DNA of 64,000 nt from assembly GCA_002428445.1 (NCBI GenBank), contig DIWJ01000043.1, forward strand, positions 47,938 to 111,937, written 5' to 3'. Source of the stretch: Syntrophaceae bacterium UBA6109 (lineage in GTDB: Bacteria > Desulfobacterota > Syntrophia > Syntrophales > UBA6109). A program made the translations under genes and the position numbers. This document shows, piece after piece, positions 17,342-25,457 of this stretch (position 1 is the first letter of the stretch; the number at the start of each line of letters is the position of its first letter). The notes beneath the pieces are model-generated. The model was not told the origin of the DNA, made no database searches, and worked only from the letters and a program-made list of their open reading frames with translations.

Positions 17342-18001
17342 ATGAAAAAGATCGCCCCTTCCATCCTCTCGGCCGATTTCGGCAGGCTCGCGGAAGAAAT
17401 CGCCGCCGTTGAAAAGGCCGGCGCCGACTGGATCCACATCGATGTGATGGACGGCCATTTCGTCCCGAACATCACCATCGGACCCTCCGTCGTTGCATCG
17501 CTGCGCAAGGTGACAAGGCTGCCCTTCGACGTCCACCTGATGATCGAAAACCCGGAACGCTACGTCGAAACCTTCGCGAAGGCGGGAAGCGATTTTATCA
17601 CCGTCCACGTGGAGGCCTGCAGCCATCTCCATCGCGTCGTGACCATGATCCGCGGGGCGGGCGCCAGGGCGGGGGTATCGCTCAATCCGGCGACGCCGCT
17701 GGCGCAGGTCGAACCGATTCTGCCGGACATCGACCTCCTGCTGATCATGAGCGTCAACCCGGGATTCGGCGGGCAGTCCTTTATCGGGAACGTCCTGCCG
17801 AAGATCCGCCGCGCCGCCGAGCTGGTCAAGGCGATCGCCCCGAAAGTCCTCCTGGAAGTCGATGGGGGCATCACGCTGGAGAACGCCCGATCCGTGGCCG
17901 GGGCCGGTGCGGAGATCCTCGTCGCCGGCGCAGCCGTTTTCGGGAGCCGGGACTACGGGGAAACCCTCTCGGCCATGCGGGCTGCCATCGGCGGGTCTTG
18001 A
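17342..18001 (+). CDS. rpe: Ribulose-phosphate 3-epimerase
   Basis: Interconverts ribulose-5-phosphate and xylulose-5-phosphate in the pentose phosphate pathway. It has 219 residues and is full length. Family motifs are IAPSILSADF, HIDVMDGHFVPN (metal His and Asp), HLMIENPE, MSVNPGFGGQ and EVDGGI. It is divergent from waaA and followed 96 bases later by an acyl-CoA dehydrogenase gene on the same strand. Confidence 0.96.
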   Translation: MKKIAPSILSADFGRLAEEIAAVEKAGADWIHIDVMDGHFVPNITIGPSVVASLRKVTRLPFDVHLMIENPERYVETFAKAGSDFITVHVEACSHLHRVVTMIRGAGARAGVSLNPATPLAQVEPILPDIDLLLIMSVNPGFGGQSFIGNVLPKIRRAAELVKAIAPKVLLEVDGGITLENARSVAGAGAEILVAGAAVFGSRDYGETLSAMRAAIGGS

Positions 18002-18097
18002 CCTCCTCTCACGGATCATCGGAAAAAATCGCCCGTTTGCCGGGGAAACTTCACCTGCAGGAAATTGCCGCTGGAAAATGCAGAAAGGGACGAAACG

Positions 18098-19363
18098 ATG
18101 CTGCCGGACGTGTTCTTGACGGAAAAGGAAATCGCGCTGAGGGATGAAGTTCGACAATTCGTGGGGCAGGGGGTCTCGACGGACCTGCTCCGAAAGATGG
18201 ACTGCGATGAAATCCGCTACCCACGGGATTTTGTGAAGGCCCTGGGGGACCGGAACCTTCTCGGCTTGAGATTCCCGAAAGAATACGGCGGCCGGGGGCT
18301 TTCCTGGACGGCGGAGATCGCCGCGCTGGAGGAGATCGGCGTCCTGGGCACGGCGCTGGGCTGCGCTTTTTCCATGCCCTCGATCGTCGGACAGGCCCTC
18401 GTCTCCTACGGGGACAGGGAGCAGAAGGAGAAATTCCTCAAACCTCTGCTTCGCGGCGATCTTGTTTCCGCGGAGGCGCTTACGGAGCCGCGGGGCGGAT
18501 CGGATTTCTTCGGCGCCACGACAAAAGCCGACCTGCAGGGAGATACCTTCACCGTCCGCGGCCAGAAGCGCTTCGTCGTCGCGGCGGAGGGTGCGGATTT
18601 CTTCATCGTCTACTGCAACACGAACCCCGAAGGAAAACCGCACGAACGGATCAGTCTTCTGCTGATTGAGAGCGACCGGCCGGGTGTCGAGGTCAAGTAT
18701 CTCTACAAACTCATGGGGACGCGGGGCGGCGGCACGGGAAGACTCGTCTTCCGGGACGTGAAGGTTCCCCGCTCCAACCTGATCGGCGAGATGAACACGG
18801 GCGCCGCGATCTTCAACACCATGATGGTGCCGGAGCGTCTGACCTCCGCGGGGGGCTCGCTGGGCATGGCGCGGGCGGCCCTCGAAGTCGCCGTCCGATA
18901 CAGCGAACGCCGCAAGGCCTTCGGCCAGAAGATCCGCTCCTTCGAAGGCGTCAGTTTCAAGGTGGCCGACGCCATCACGCAACTCGACGCGGCGCGGGCG
19001 CTGACCCTGGCGGCGGGGAAAGGCGCGGACGCCGGATTGCCGGCAGCCCGGAGGCTTGTCAGCGAGGCGAAGAAACTCGCCACCGACACGGCGTGGAACG
19101 TCTGCAACCTCGCCATGCAGATCGTCGGCGGCATCGGCTACACCAACGTCTACCCCATCGAGAAGATGGTGCGCGATACGCGCCTCACACAGATCTGGAC
19201 CGGGACCAACGAGATCATGAATCTCCTCATCCAGCACGAGTACTACCGGGAAGTCCTCAAGGACCCGAATCCGGGCCGCCGGATCGAGGCGGACGCCGAC
19301 CAGGCGGACCAGGCGGACGAGAAGGTGTACGAAGACGAAGAGATGTGGACGAAGGGCTGGTAG
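18098..19363 (+). CDS. Acyl-CoA dehydrogenase with isovaleryl-type catalytic Glu placement
   Basis: A 421-residue FAD-dependent alpha,beta-desaturase of an acyl-CoA. The start at 18098 has AGGGA seven bases upstream. Domains in order are the helical N-domain, the beta domain (EALTEPRGGSDFFG, residues 126-139) and the C-domain (RRKAFGQKI, 271-279; MQIVGGIGYTN, 340-350). The usual 'EGT' base near the C-terminus is replaced by WTGTNE (Thr368), whereas PERL at 245-248 places Glu246 where isovaleryl-CoA dehydrogenase has its base. A branched-chain or long-chain-type active site is therefore likely. An acidic C-terminal tail of about 25 residues is extra. Electrons would pass to ETF. The substrate is not determinable. 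Confidence 0.88.
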   Translation: MLPDVFLTEKEIALRDEVRQFVGQGVSTDLLRKMDCDEIRYPRDFVKALGDRNLLGLRFPKEYGGRGLSWTAEIAALEEIGVLGTALGCAFSMPSIVGQALVSYGDREQKEKFLKPLLRGDLVSAEALTEPRGGSDFFGATTKADLQGDTFTVRGQKRFVVAAEGADFFIVYCNTNPEGKPHERISLLLIESDRPGVEVKYLYKLMGTRGGGTGRLVFRDVKVPRSNLIGEMNTGAAIFNTMMVPERLTSAGGSLGMARAALEVAVRYSERRKAFGQKIRSFEGVSFKVADAITQLDAARALTLAAGKGADAGLPAARRLVSEAKKLATDTAWNVCNLAMQIVGGIGYTNVYPIEKMVRDTRLTQIWTGTNEIMNLLIQHEYYREVLKDPNPGRRIEADADQADQADEKVYEDEEMWTKGW

Positions 19364-19383
19364 GAGCAGTTGGTAATTGAAGC

Positions 19384-19472
19384 TCTCCGGAGCAAGCTCC
19401 GGAGAATCTTCGATCCCCACGGAGGGGATCTTGAACATCATTCGCTCGCTTACCCCGCGGCAAGCCGCGGGG
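19384..19472. repeat. Element of three consecutive hairpins
   Basis: Three perfect stems occur in 90 bases: TCTCCGGAG/CTCCGGAGA (loop CAAG), GATCCCC/GGGGATC (loop 5) and CCCCGCGGC/GCCGCGGGG (loop AA). It lies between an acyl-CoA dehydrogenase and the first GT39-like gene. It may be a mobile palindromic repeat that also ends transcription or stabilises mRNA; no T-tract follows any stem. Confidence 0.6.
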
Positions 19473-19497
19473 AATGCGCTCGCTGCCGGATTCAACC

Positions 19498-21255
19498 ATG
19501 GGGAAAAAGAAGAAGTTTTCTGCAAAAGAGGAGCATGTGAAGAACCGTCCCGAGGCGGAGCGAACTCTGGACGAATGGGTTGCCGGTTTTCTGCAAAAAT
19601 TCCCGCTGCCCCTGCAGGACGCGAAAGACTCGCCCGTTGCCTGCGCCGTTCTGCTATCCGTCCTGACCTTTCTGTTTCTGGTCCCTTTCGTCGGAAAGGC
19701 ATACCACATCGACGACCCCTTATTTCTTTGGGCCGCGCAGCACATCCATGTGTCCCCTCTGGATCCTTACGGCTTCTCTCTGAATTGGTATGGCAGCGAA
19801 GCCCCGATGTGGGACGTGATGAAAAACCCTCCGTTGGTTTCTTACTACCTTGCCGCCGTTGCCCTGTTCTTCGGATGGGGGGAGGTCGCAATCCACCTGG
19901 CGCTGATTCTGCCCGCCGTCGGCGTGATCCTCGGCACGTACTACGCCGCCCGGCTGTTGCGTCTGCAACCCATACACGCCGCTCTGACCTGCCTCGCGAC
20001 ACCGGTCTTTATCGTTTCCGGCACGAACGTCATGAGCGATATGCTCATGCTCTGCTTCTGGGTATGGTCCGTGGGCCTGTGGATCAAAGGACTGGAGGGC
20101 AGCCGGACTGCCCTGCTGGCGTTCAGCGCGTTCCTGATCGCCTTGTCGGCGCTGACCAAATACTACGGGATGGCGTTGATTCCCCTTCTCTTCGTTTATT
20201 CCCTGGTCAGGAAACGTTCTTTGGGATTATGGGTGCTCCCGCTTCTTCTTCCCCTCTGCGTCCTCGCCGTTTATCAATGGTACACTGGGACGCTGTACGG
20301 CCCCGGCCTGATCACAGAGGCGGCGAAATATTCCGCCGCCACGCGTTCCGAACATTTCAATGAATTCGTACAGCTGATGATCGGAACGGCGTTCGTCGGT
20401 GGATGTGTGATCAGCGGTCTTTTTTGCGCCCCGCTGGTTTGGCGCTGGAAATGGCTGCTGGGTGCGGGGATATTTACGCTGATTGTCATGGTCCTTCTGT
20501 CCGGCGTCGAAACGATCGGCGATGTCTCGCTGCGTGATTCCGACGGCATCCGCTGGTCCCTCATCGTTCATTTTTCGATATTTCTGGTCGCAGGAATCAG
20601 CATCTTCATGCTGGCGGTCGGCGATTTGTGGAAACACAGAGACGCGACATCCATCTTGTTTGCCTTGTGGATCGGAGGAACCGTCGTCTTCTCATCCCTC
20701 GTCAACTGGTCCATCAACGCGAGAACTCTTCTGCCGATGGTCCCTGCCGTGGCAATTCTCCTCATGCGAAGGATGTATTCGCAGGACGCACCGGCCGCCC
20801 TGAAGCGGCCGATCCACGCCTGCTGGGCGCTGATTGCGGCGGCTGTTCTGTCTCTTCTTGTGGGATATGCCGATTTTACGTTGGCGAATTCTGGCAAAGC
20901 TGCGGCGATTCAAATCGAAGAGCGATATGGACGGAACATGCAAAGGGTCTTTTTCCAGGGACACTGGGGTTTTCAATATTACATGGAACGGCACGGCGCC
21001 AGGGCCGTCGATGCGATGAAAACCGATTACAGGCCGGGCGATATTTTTGTTGTTCCGCTCAACAATATCAGTCTCATCATGATGAACGTGAGGTCTTTTC
21101 TTCCGGCAGGAAAATTCAGCGTGCAGACCTTGAAATATCTTGCAACCATGAATCATTATACCAGCGCAGCCTTCTACAGTGATGCCTATGGGATTTTGCC
21201 TTATAGCTTCGGGCCCGTCCCTCCGGAACCATACGATCTTTGGTCCGTCAAGTAG
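19498..21255 (+). CDS. GT39-like (ArnT/PMT-type) membrane glycosyltransferase, tandem copy 1
   Basis: A 585-residue multi-span protein. After a charged N-terminus, the first membrane span (about 48-64) leads into AYHIDDPLFLWAA, with Asp72-Asp73 as the GT-C acidic pair. MKNPPLVSYYL and a run of further spans follow to about residue 460. A soluble C-terminal domain (about 470-585) contains FFQGHWGFQYYMERHG. Such enzymes move a sugar from a polyprenyl-phosphate donor to lipid or protein on the periplasmic side. The ATG at 19498 lies just after the hairpin element, and its ribosome site is weak. The next gene is a close paralogue 27 bases downstream. Confidence 0.8.
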   Translation: MGKKKKFSAKEEHVKNRPEAERTLDEWVAGFLQKFPLPLQDAKDSPVACAVLLSVLTFLFLVPFVGKAYHIDDPLFLWAAQHIHVSPLDPYGFSLNWYGSEAPMWDVMKNPPLVSYYLAAVALFFGWGEVAIHLALILPAVGVILGTYYAARLLRLQPIHAALTCLATPVFIVSGTNVMSDMLMLCFWVWSVGLWIKGLEGSRTALLAFSAFLIALSALTKYYGMALIPLLFVYSLVRKRSLGLWVLPLLLPLCVLAVYQWYTGTLYGPGLITEAAKYSAATRSEHFNEFVQLMIGTAFVGGCVISGLFCAPLVWRWKWLLGAGIFTLIVMVLLSGVETIGDVSLRDSDGIRWSLIVHFSIFLVAGISIFMLAVGDLWKHRDATSILFALWIGGTVVFSSLVNWSINARTLLPMVPAVAILLMRRMYSQDAPAALKRPIHACWALIAAAVLSLLVGYADFTLANSGKAAAIQIEERYGRNMQRVFFQGHWGFQYYMERHGARAVDAMKTDYRPGDIFVVPLNNISLIMMNVRSFLPAGKFSVQTLKYLATMNHYTSAAFYSDAYGILPYSFGPVPPEPYDLWSVK

Positions 21256-21282
21256 AGATGGTACGATGCGATCGAACGGATT

Positions 21283-23043
21283 ATGAAAAAAAACAAGAAA
21301 GCTTTGCAGAAAGCGGACGCCGCGAAGAACGAGCGGGAGATGAGCGGATCTCTCGATGATATGGTTATCGGCTTTGTACGAAGATTTTCATTCCCCTCAC
21401 AGAGCGCGCGGCATGTAGCGATTTCCTGCGCCATCCTGTTATCCGCTGTAACTTTTCTTTTTTTGGTACCCTTCGTCGGAAAGGCTTATCATATCGACGA
21501 TCCCTTATTTCTTTGGGCGGCAAAGCACATCCAGGTTGCCCCTTTCGATCCCTATGGTTTTGGCATCAACTGGTATGGTCAGGAAGAACCCATGTGGGAT
21601 GTGATGAAAAATCCTCCATTGGTTTCTTATTACCTGGCCATCGTATCCCTGTTTTTCGGATGGGGCGAAGTCGCAATCCACCTGGCCATGATGATCCCCG
21701 CTGTCGGCGTAATCATCGGAACATACACGATCGCCCGGCGGCTTTGTGAACAGCCCATTCAGGCCGCCATGGCATGCCTGGCAACACCGGTCTTTATCGT
21801 TTCCAGCACGACGGTCATGAGCGACATCCCCATGCTTTCCCTCTGGGTCTGGTCGGTGGGCCTGTGGATCAAAGGATTGGACGATGACCGCCCCGCATGG
21901 TTGGCGTTCAGCGCGTTGCTCATGGCTCTTGCGGCTTTGACGAAGTACTACGGGATCGCGCTGGTTCCGCTCCTGCTGGTTTACTCATTGGCCAAAAAAC
22001 GCTCCGCCGGGATATGGGCTTTGTATTTTCTTGTTCCCATCACCGCCCTTGCCGCATATCAGTGGCACACGGCAGGGCTGTACGGCAGCGGCTTGCTGAC
22101 GGCTGCGGCAAATTTCCCGGCCATGTCCCTATCCGAGCATTATACGAATTCCATCAAAGTACTCACGGGTTTGGCATTCGTCGGCGGCTGCATAGCGGTT
22201 GGCCTTTTCTACGCCCCTTTCGTTTGGGAACGAATGTATTTATTGGGCGGGGGATTTCTGACATTGCTGGCAATCGCATCCCTTTCCCTATTCGACACAA
22301 TCGGCGGTTTCCCCTTGCAGGATTCCAGCGGCATTCGCTTTCTTATCATCGTCCAATTTTCAATATTTCTTGTCGCGGGAATAGGCATCCTGATCCTCGC
22401 CCTGATCGATGTCCGGGAACACCGGGACGCAGCGTCTCTTCTGATTCTGTTGTGGATCGCGGGAACCTTTGTTTTTGCGTCTCTGATCAACTGGACTGTA
22501 AATGCCCGCTCCATCCTGCCCATGGTTCCGGCCGTGGCGATTCTCATCGCACGCAGGATGGATTCCCGACGCGAGCGGACGCCTCTCCGGCGGCGCATAC
22601 AGGCTTCCTGGGCATTGGTGCCGGCGGCCTTCCTGGCTTTATTGGCAGGATACGCCGATCTTACGTCGGCGGATTCAGGACGGGCTTCCGCAATGGAAAT
22701 CAGGAAATACGAGCGAGCAGCTCATCCTATATGGTTTCAGGGACACTGGGGTTTTCAATATTACATGGACCTGATGGGTGCAAAACCGGTTGATCCAAAA
22801 CAAACTCGACATCAAAGGGGAGACATCGTCGCCATACCTGGCAACAATACCCATACGATTCCCGTCAATCCGAGATACTTTGTTCTCAGGGAAGAGATTG
22901 AAATACAAACATGCAGATACCTCGCGACGATGAACGATGCCGTAGGTGCGGGCTTCTACAGCAACGTCAAAGGCCCTTTGCCTTACGCGTTCGGCCATGT
23001 GCCGCCGGAGAAATACCGGATATGGTCACTCGTCGGATATTGA
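21283..23043 (+). CDS. GT39-like (ArnT/PMT-type) membrane glycosyltransferase, tandem copy 2
   Basis: A 586-residue paralogue of the preceding gene in the same register, with AYHIDDPLFLWAA and Asp72-Asp73 at identical positions. Long shared stretches include MWDVMKNPPLVSYYLA and FQGHWGFQYYM. Most residues in the first 250 are identical by eye, and divergence is greater in the middle spans and the C-terminal domain. It probably arose by tandem duplication and is co-transcribed with copy 1. The two may use different acceptors or donors. The gene ends 73 bases from the convergent flavin oxidoreductase. Confidence 0.8.
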   Translation: MKKNKKALQKADAAKNEREMSGSLDDMVIGFVRRFSFPSQSARHVAISCAILLSAVTFLFLVPFVGKAYHIDDPLFLWAAKHIQVAPFDPYGFGINWYGQEEPMWDVMKNPPLVSYYLAIVSLFFGWGEVAIHLAMMIPAVGVIIGTYTIARRLCEQPIQAAMACLATPVFIVSSTTVMSDIPMLSLWVWSVGLWIKGLDDDRPAWLAFSALLMALAALTKYYGIALVPLLLVYSLAKKRSAGIWALYFLVPITALAAYQWHTAGLYGSGLLTAAANFPAMSLSEHYTNSIKVLTGLAFVGGCIAVGLFYAPFVWERMYLLGGGFLTLLAIASLSLFDTIGGFPLQDSSGIRFLIIVQFSIFLVAGIGILILALIDVREHRDAASLLILLWIAGTFVFASLINWTVNARSILPMVPAVAILIARRMDSRRERTPLRRRIQASWALVPAAFLALLAGYADLTSADSGRASAMEIRKYERAAHPIWFQGHWGFQYYMDLMGAKPVDPKQTRHQRGDIVAIPGNNTHTIPVNPRYFVLREEIEIQTCRYLATMNDAVGAGFYSNVKGPLPYAFGHVPPEKYRIWSLVGY

Positions 23044-23116
23044 CGGGCGGGACACCCATGGAGCCCTGTTTGCCGGGCAGACGCTTTCCTGTCCGATCTG
23101 CACCGATCAGCAGGAT

Positions 23117-24181
23117 TTACCGTCCATGATCCTTGCTGCTGCCGCACGATAGCTGTCCGGATAATTTTCCGCCCACGCGGCCCGCCTCCTCCACCATCCG
23201 CTCGATGACTTCCCGAACCGTCGGCTCGTCGCGGACGAGTCCCGTCGCCTGACCGACGGGGAGAATCCCCTTCTCCAGATCGCCGTTTTCCGTCGCCACT
23301 TTGAAGGCCTTGAAGCCGTTGGCCATGTAGGCGAGCTGCACGGCGTTCTTCCAGCCGGAGGCGAGAACGCCGAGGAAGAGTTTTGCGTAGGGGAGATGAA
23401 GCTGCGCCGCAATGTCCCGCGAATTGGAGAAAGCGGCAAACCAGTCCAGCCCATTGCGGATCGCCCGCTCCGCCGCGTCGGTCTTCAGGACGCGGCAGCA
23501 GATACCGTCAACACGCTTCGAATAGAGGGTGTCGGTGACGCCTTTTTCGATGGACAGTCTCTTGAAATTGCCGTGCAGCGGGCTGTCCTTCGTGGTCATG
23601 AAGCGAGTCCCCATGGCGATCCCCTCCGCACCGAGCGCAAGCGCAGCCGCCAGTCCTCTTCCGTCGACGAAACCGCCGGCGGCGATGACGGGGATCTCCA
23701 GGATGTCGGCAAGGCTGGGAATCAGGACCAGCGACGTAACGGCCTCGCCGTGCGCCGCCGCTTCATGGCCGGTAGCGATGACGGCGTCCGTCCCGTAATC
23801 CTGTGCGCGCTTGGCGTGATAGGCGTTTACGACGGTGGCGATCACCTTCCCGCCGTAAGCATGCGCCTCCTTTACGAGCCAATCCCCTTTCCCCAGGGCG
23901 AAATTGATGACGGGGACCTTCTCCTCGAGGAGGATCTTCGCATTCTCGGCGGCGCCCGGCATGAGCAGGGTTGCATTCGCGCCGAACGGTCTGTCTGTAA
24001 GGCTCCGGATCTCGCGGATGGCGGCCCGGGTCTGGGCGGCATCGAGCGGACCCGTGGCGAGAATGCCGAGGCCGCCCGCGTTGGATACGGCGGCAACCAT
24101 CCTGGGAACGCTGATCCAGCTCATTCCCGACAGGATAATGGGATAGGAAATGCCGAACAATTCTGTGATGCGCGTTTTCAC
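23117..24181 (-). CDS. NAD(P)H-dependent flavin oxidoreductase, nitronate monooxygenase family
   Basis: A 354-residue FMN-binding TIM barrel of the 2-nitropropane dioxygenase/FabK-like family (COG2070 type). Visible motifs are PIILSGMSW at the N-terminus, ATGHEAAAHGE, and AAGGFVDGRGLAAALALGAEGIAMGTRF, the phosphate-binding loop. It starts with GTG at 24181, with GAGGGGG upstream. Annotation as nitronate monooxygenase is customary. Its place in a fatty-acid degradation cluster of an anaerobe makes an enoyl- or acyl-CoA-related reductase role more plausible, but this is inference. Confidence 0.83.
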   Translation of the reverse strand: MKTRITELFGISYPIILSGMSWISVPRMVAAVSNAGGLGILATGPLDAAQTRAAIREIRSLTDRPFGANATLLMPGAAENAKILLEEKVPVINFALGKGDWLVKEAHAYGGKVIATVVNAYHAKRAQDYGTDAVIATGHEAAAHGEAVTSLVLIPSLADILEIPVIAAGGFVDGRGLAAALALGAEGIAMGTRFMTTKDSPLHGNFKRLSIEKGVTDTLYSKRVDGICCRVLKTDAAERAIRNGLDWFAAFSNSRDIAAQLHLPYAKLFLGVLASGWKNAVQLAYMANGFKAFKVATENGDLEKGILPVGQATGLVRDEPTVREVIERMVEEAGRVGGKLSGQLSCGSSKDHGR

Positions 24182-24207
24182 AGGAACCCCCTCAGGCTTT
24201 TCGAAGA

Positions 24208-24237
24208 AAGGGCGGGGCGTACCGTTGCCCCGCCCTT
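24208..24237 (-). terminator. Probable terminator after the acyl-CoA dehydrogenase gene
   Basis: A perfect 11-bp stem, AAGGGCGGGGC/GCCCCGCCCTT with an 8-base loop, is followed on the minus strand by TTTCTTCG, a short and interrupted T-tract. It lies between acd (stop at 24266) and the flavin oxidoreductase start. Confidence 0.55.
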
Positions 24238-24265
24238 CGAGGCTTCTCGACCCTACAGCCGTCGA

Positions 24266-25408
24266 TCACTTCGACTGCAGGACTCGGCCGATCGTCATGA
24301 TCTCCGCCTCCTTGGTCCCCTCGTACAGTTCCAGGATCTTTGCATCGCGGTACCACTTCTGGACGCTGTACTCGTCGATGTAGCCGTAGCCGCCGTGGAG
24401 CTCGACGGCATAGTTGGCGCAGAAGACAGCTGTCTGGCCGCCGTAGAATTTCGCCATCGCCGCCAGCGTGTAGTCCGGCCGCCCCTGATCGATGAGCCAG
24501 GCCGCCTTGTACACGAGCCCGCGCAGCGCCTCGATCATGATCGCCATCTCCGTGAGCTTCTTCTGCGTGAGCTGGAAGGCCCCCAGGGGCATCCCGAAGG
24601 CGGTCCGCTCCTTCACGTATTTGACGCTCGTCTCCAGGCAGCCCTCCGCAAGCCCCAGAGCCTGGGCGGCGACCATGACGCGGGTCGTGTCGAAGAAGTG
24701 CATGAGCTGGATGAAACCCTTGCCCTCCTTGCCGATGAGGTTGGCCTGGGGAACCCGCACGTCTTCGAGCGCGATCTCCGCCGTGTCGCTGGAGCGGATC
24801 CCCATCTTCCCGTGGATCTTGTTGCGGATGACGCCCCTGGCGTCGGCGGGAACGATGATGAGGCCGAAGCTGCTGTGCTTCTTCTCCTCGGGGTTGGTGA
24901 TGCAGGCGGTGACCATGAAATTGCAGACGGTGCCGTTCGTGATGAACATCTTGTTGCCGTTGATCACGTAGTCGCCGCCGTCCTTCACGGCGCGGGTCTT
25001 GTAGCCCCCTGCATCGGTCCCGGCGTTGGGCTCGGTAAAGGCGCCCGCGCTGACCCATTCGCCGCGGCAGACTGGAGGCAGGTAGGTCTGTTTCTGCTCC
25101 TCGCTGCCGTACTGAAGGATCGACTCGCATCCGAAGCTCGCCGCCACGATGTTGAGACCGATCCCCATGTCCACCTTGGAGAGTTCCTCCGTAATAATGA
25201 CATTGCCCAGCACGCCGGCACCGCAGCCGCCGTACTGTTCCGGAATCCAGGCGCCGACAAGACCGTTCTCCGCCGCCTTCTTGCGGACGTCGGGGGTGTA
25301 CTTTTCCCCCTCGTCGCATTCGCGGGACAGTCCGGTGAGCTCCGCCTGGGCGAACTTCCCGGCCATCTCCTTGAGCATCTTCAATTCGTCTGTCAAATCG
25401 AAATCCAT
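24266..25408 (-). CDS. Acyl-CoA dehydrogenase, short/medium-chain type
   Basis: A 380-residue FAD-dependent enzyme that oxidises an acyl-CoA to the 2-enoyl-CoA in beta-oxidation. The start at 25408 (MDFDLTDELK) has GGAGGGG upstream. It shows AFTEPNAGTDAGG (FAD/substrate loop), ERTAFGMPL, LHGGYGYIDEY and the canonical base LYEGTKEAEI near the C-terminus. It lies 49 bases after the acyl-CoA ligase gene and probably shares its transcript. Together with the ligase and 3-hydroxyacyl-CoA dehydrogenase it forms most of a short-chain fatty-acid degradation route; an enoyl-CoA hydratase and a thiolase are not in the window. Confidence 0.93.
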   Translation of the reverse strand: MDFDLTDELKMLKEMAGKFAQAELTGLSRECDEGEKYTPDVRKKAAENGLVGAWIPEQYGGCGAGVLGNVIITEELSKVDMGIGLNIVAASFGCESILQYGSEEQKQTYLPPVCRGEWVSAGAFTEPNAGTDAGGYKTRAVKDGGDYVINGNKMFITNGTVCNFMVTACITNPEEKKHSSFGLIIVPADARGVIRNKIHGKMGIRSSDTAEIALEDVRVPQANLIGKEGKGFIQLMHFFDTTRVMVAAQALGLAEGCLETSVKYVKERTAFGMPLGAFQLTQKKLTEMAIMIEALRGLVYKAAWLIDQGRPDYTLAAMAKFYGGQTAVFCANYAVELHGGYGYIDEYSVQKWYRDAKILELYEGTKEAEIMTIGRVLQSK

Positions 25409-25457
25409 AATTTCCCCTCCCCAGCAAAACTGTTCATGCGCCGGTCCGCGGCGCTTC

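Noticed and set aside
17252..20002. The waaA frame stays open upstream for another 900 codons.
   Set aside because: The extension is antisense to rpe and the acyl-CoA dehydrogenase gene and has no Kdo-transferase-like sequence; the membrane anchor at 17251 marks the natural start.
24208..24237. Considered as an operator or riboswitch stem.
   Set aside because: The simple GC-rich stem right after a stop codon with a partial T-tract is better explained as a terminator.
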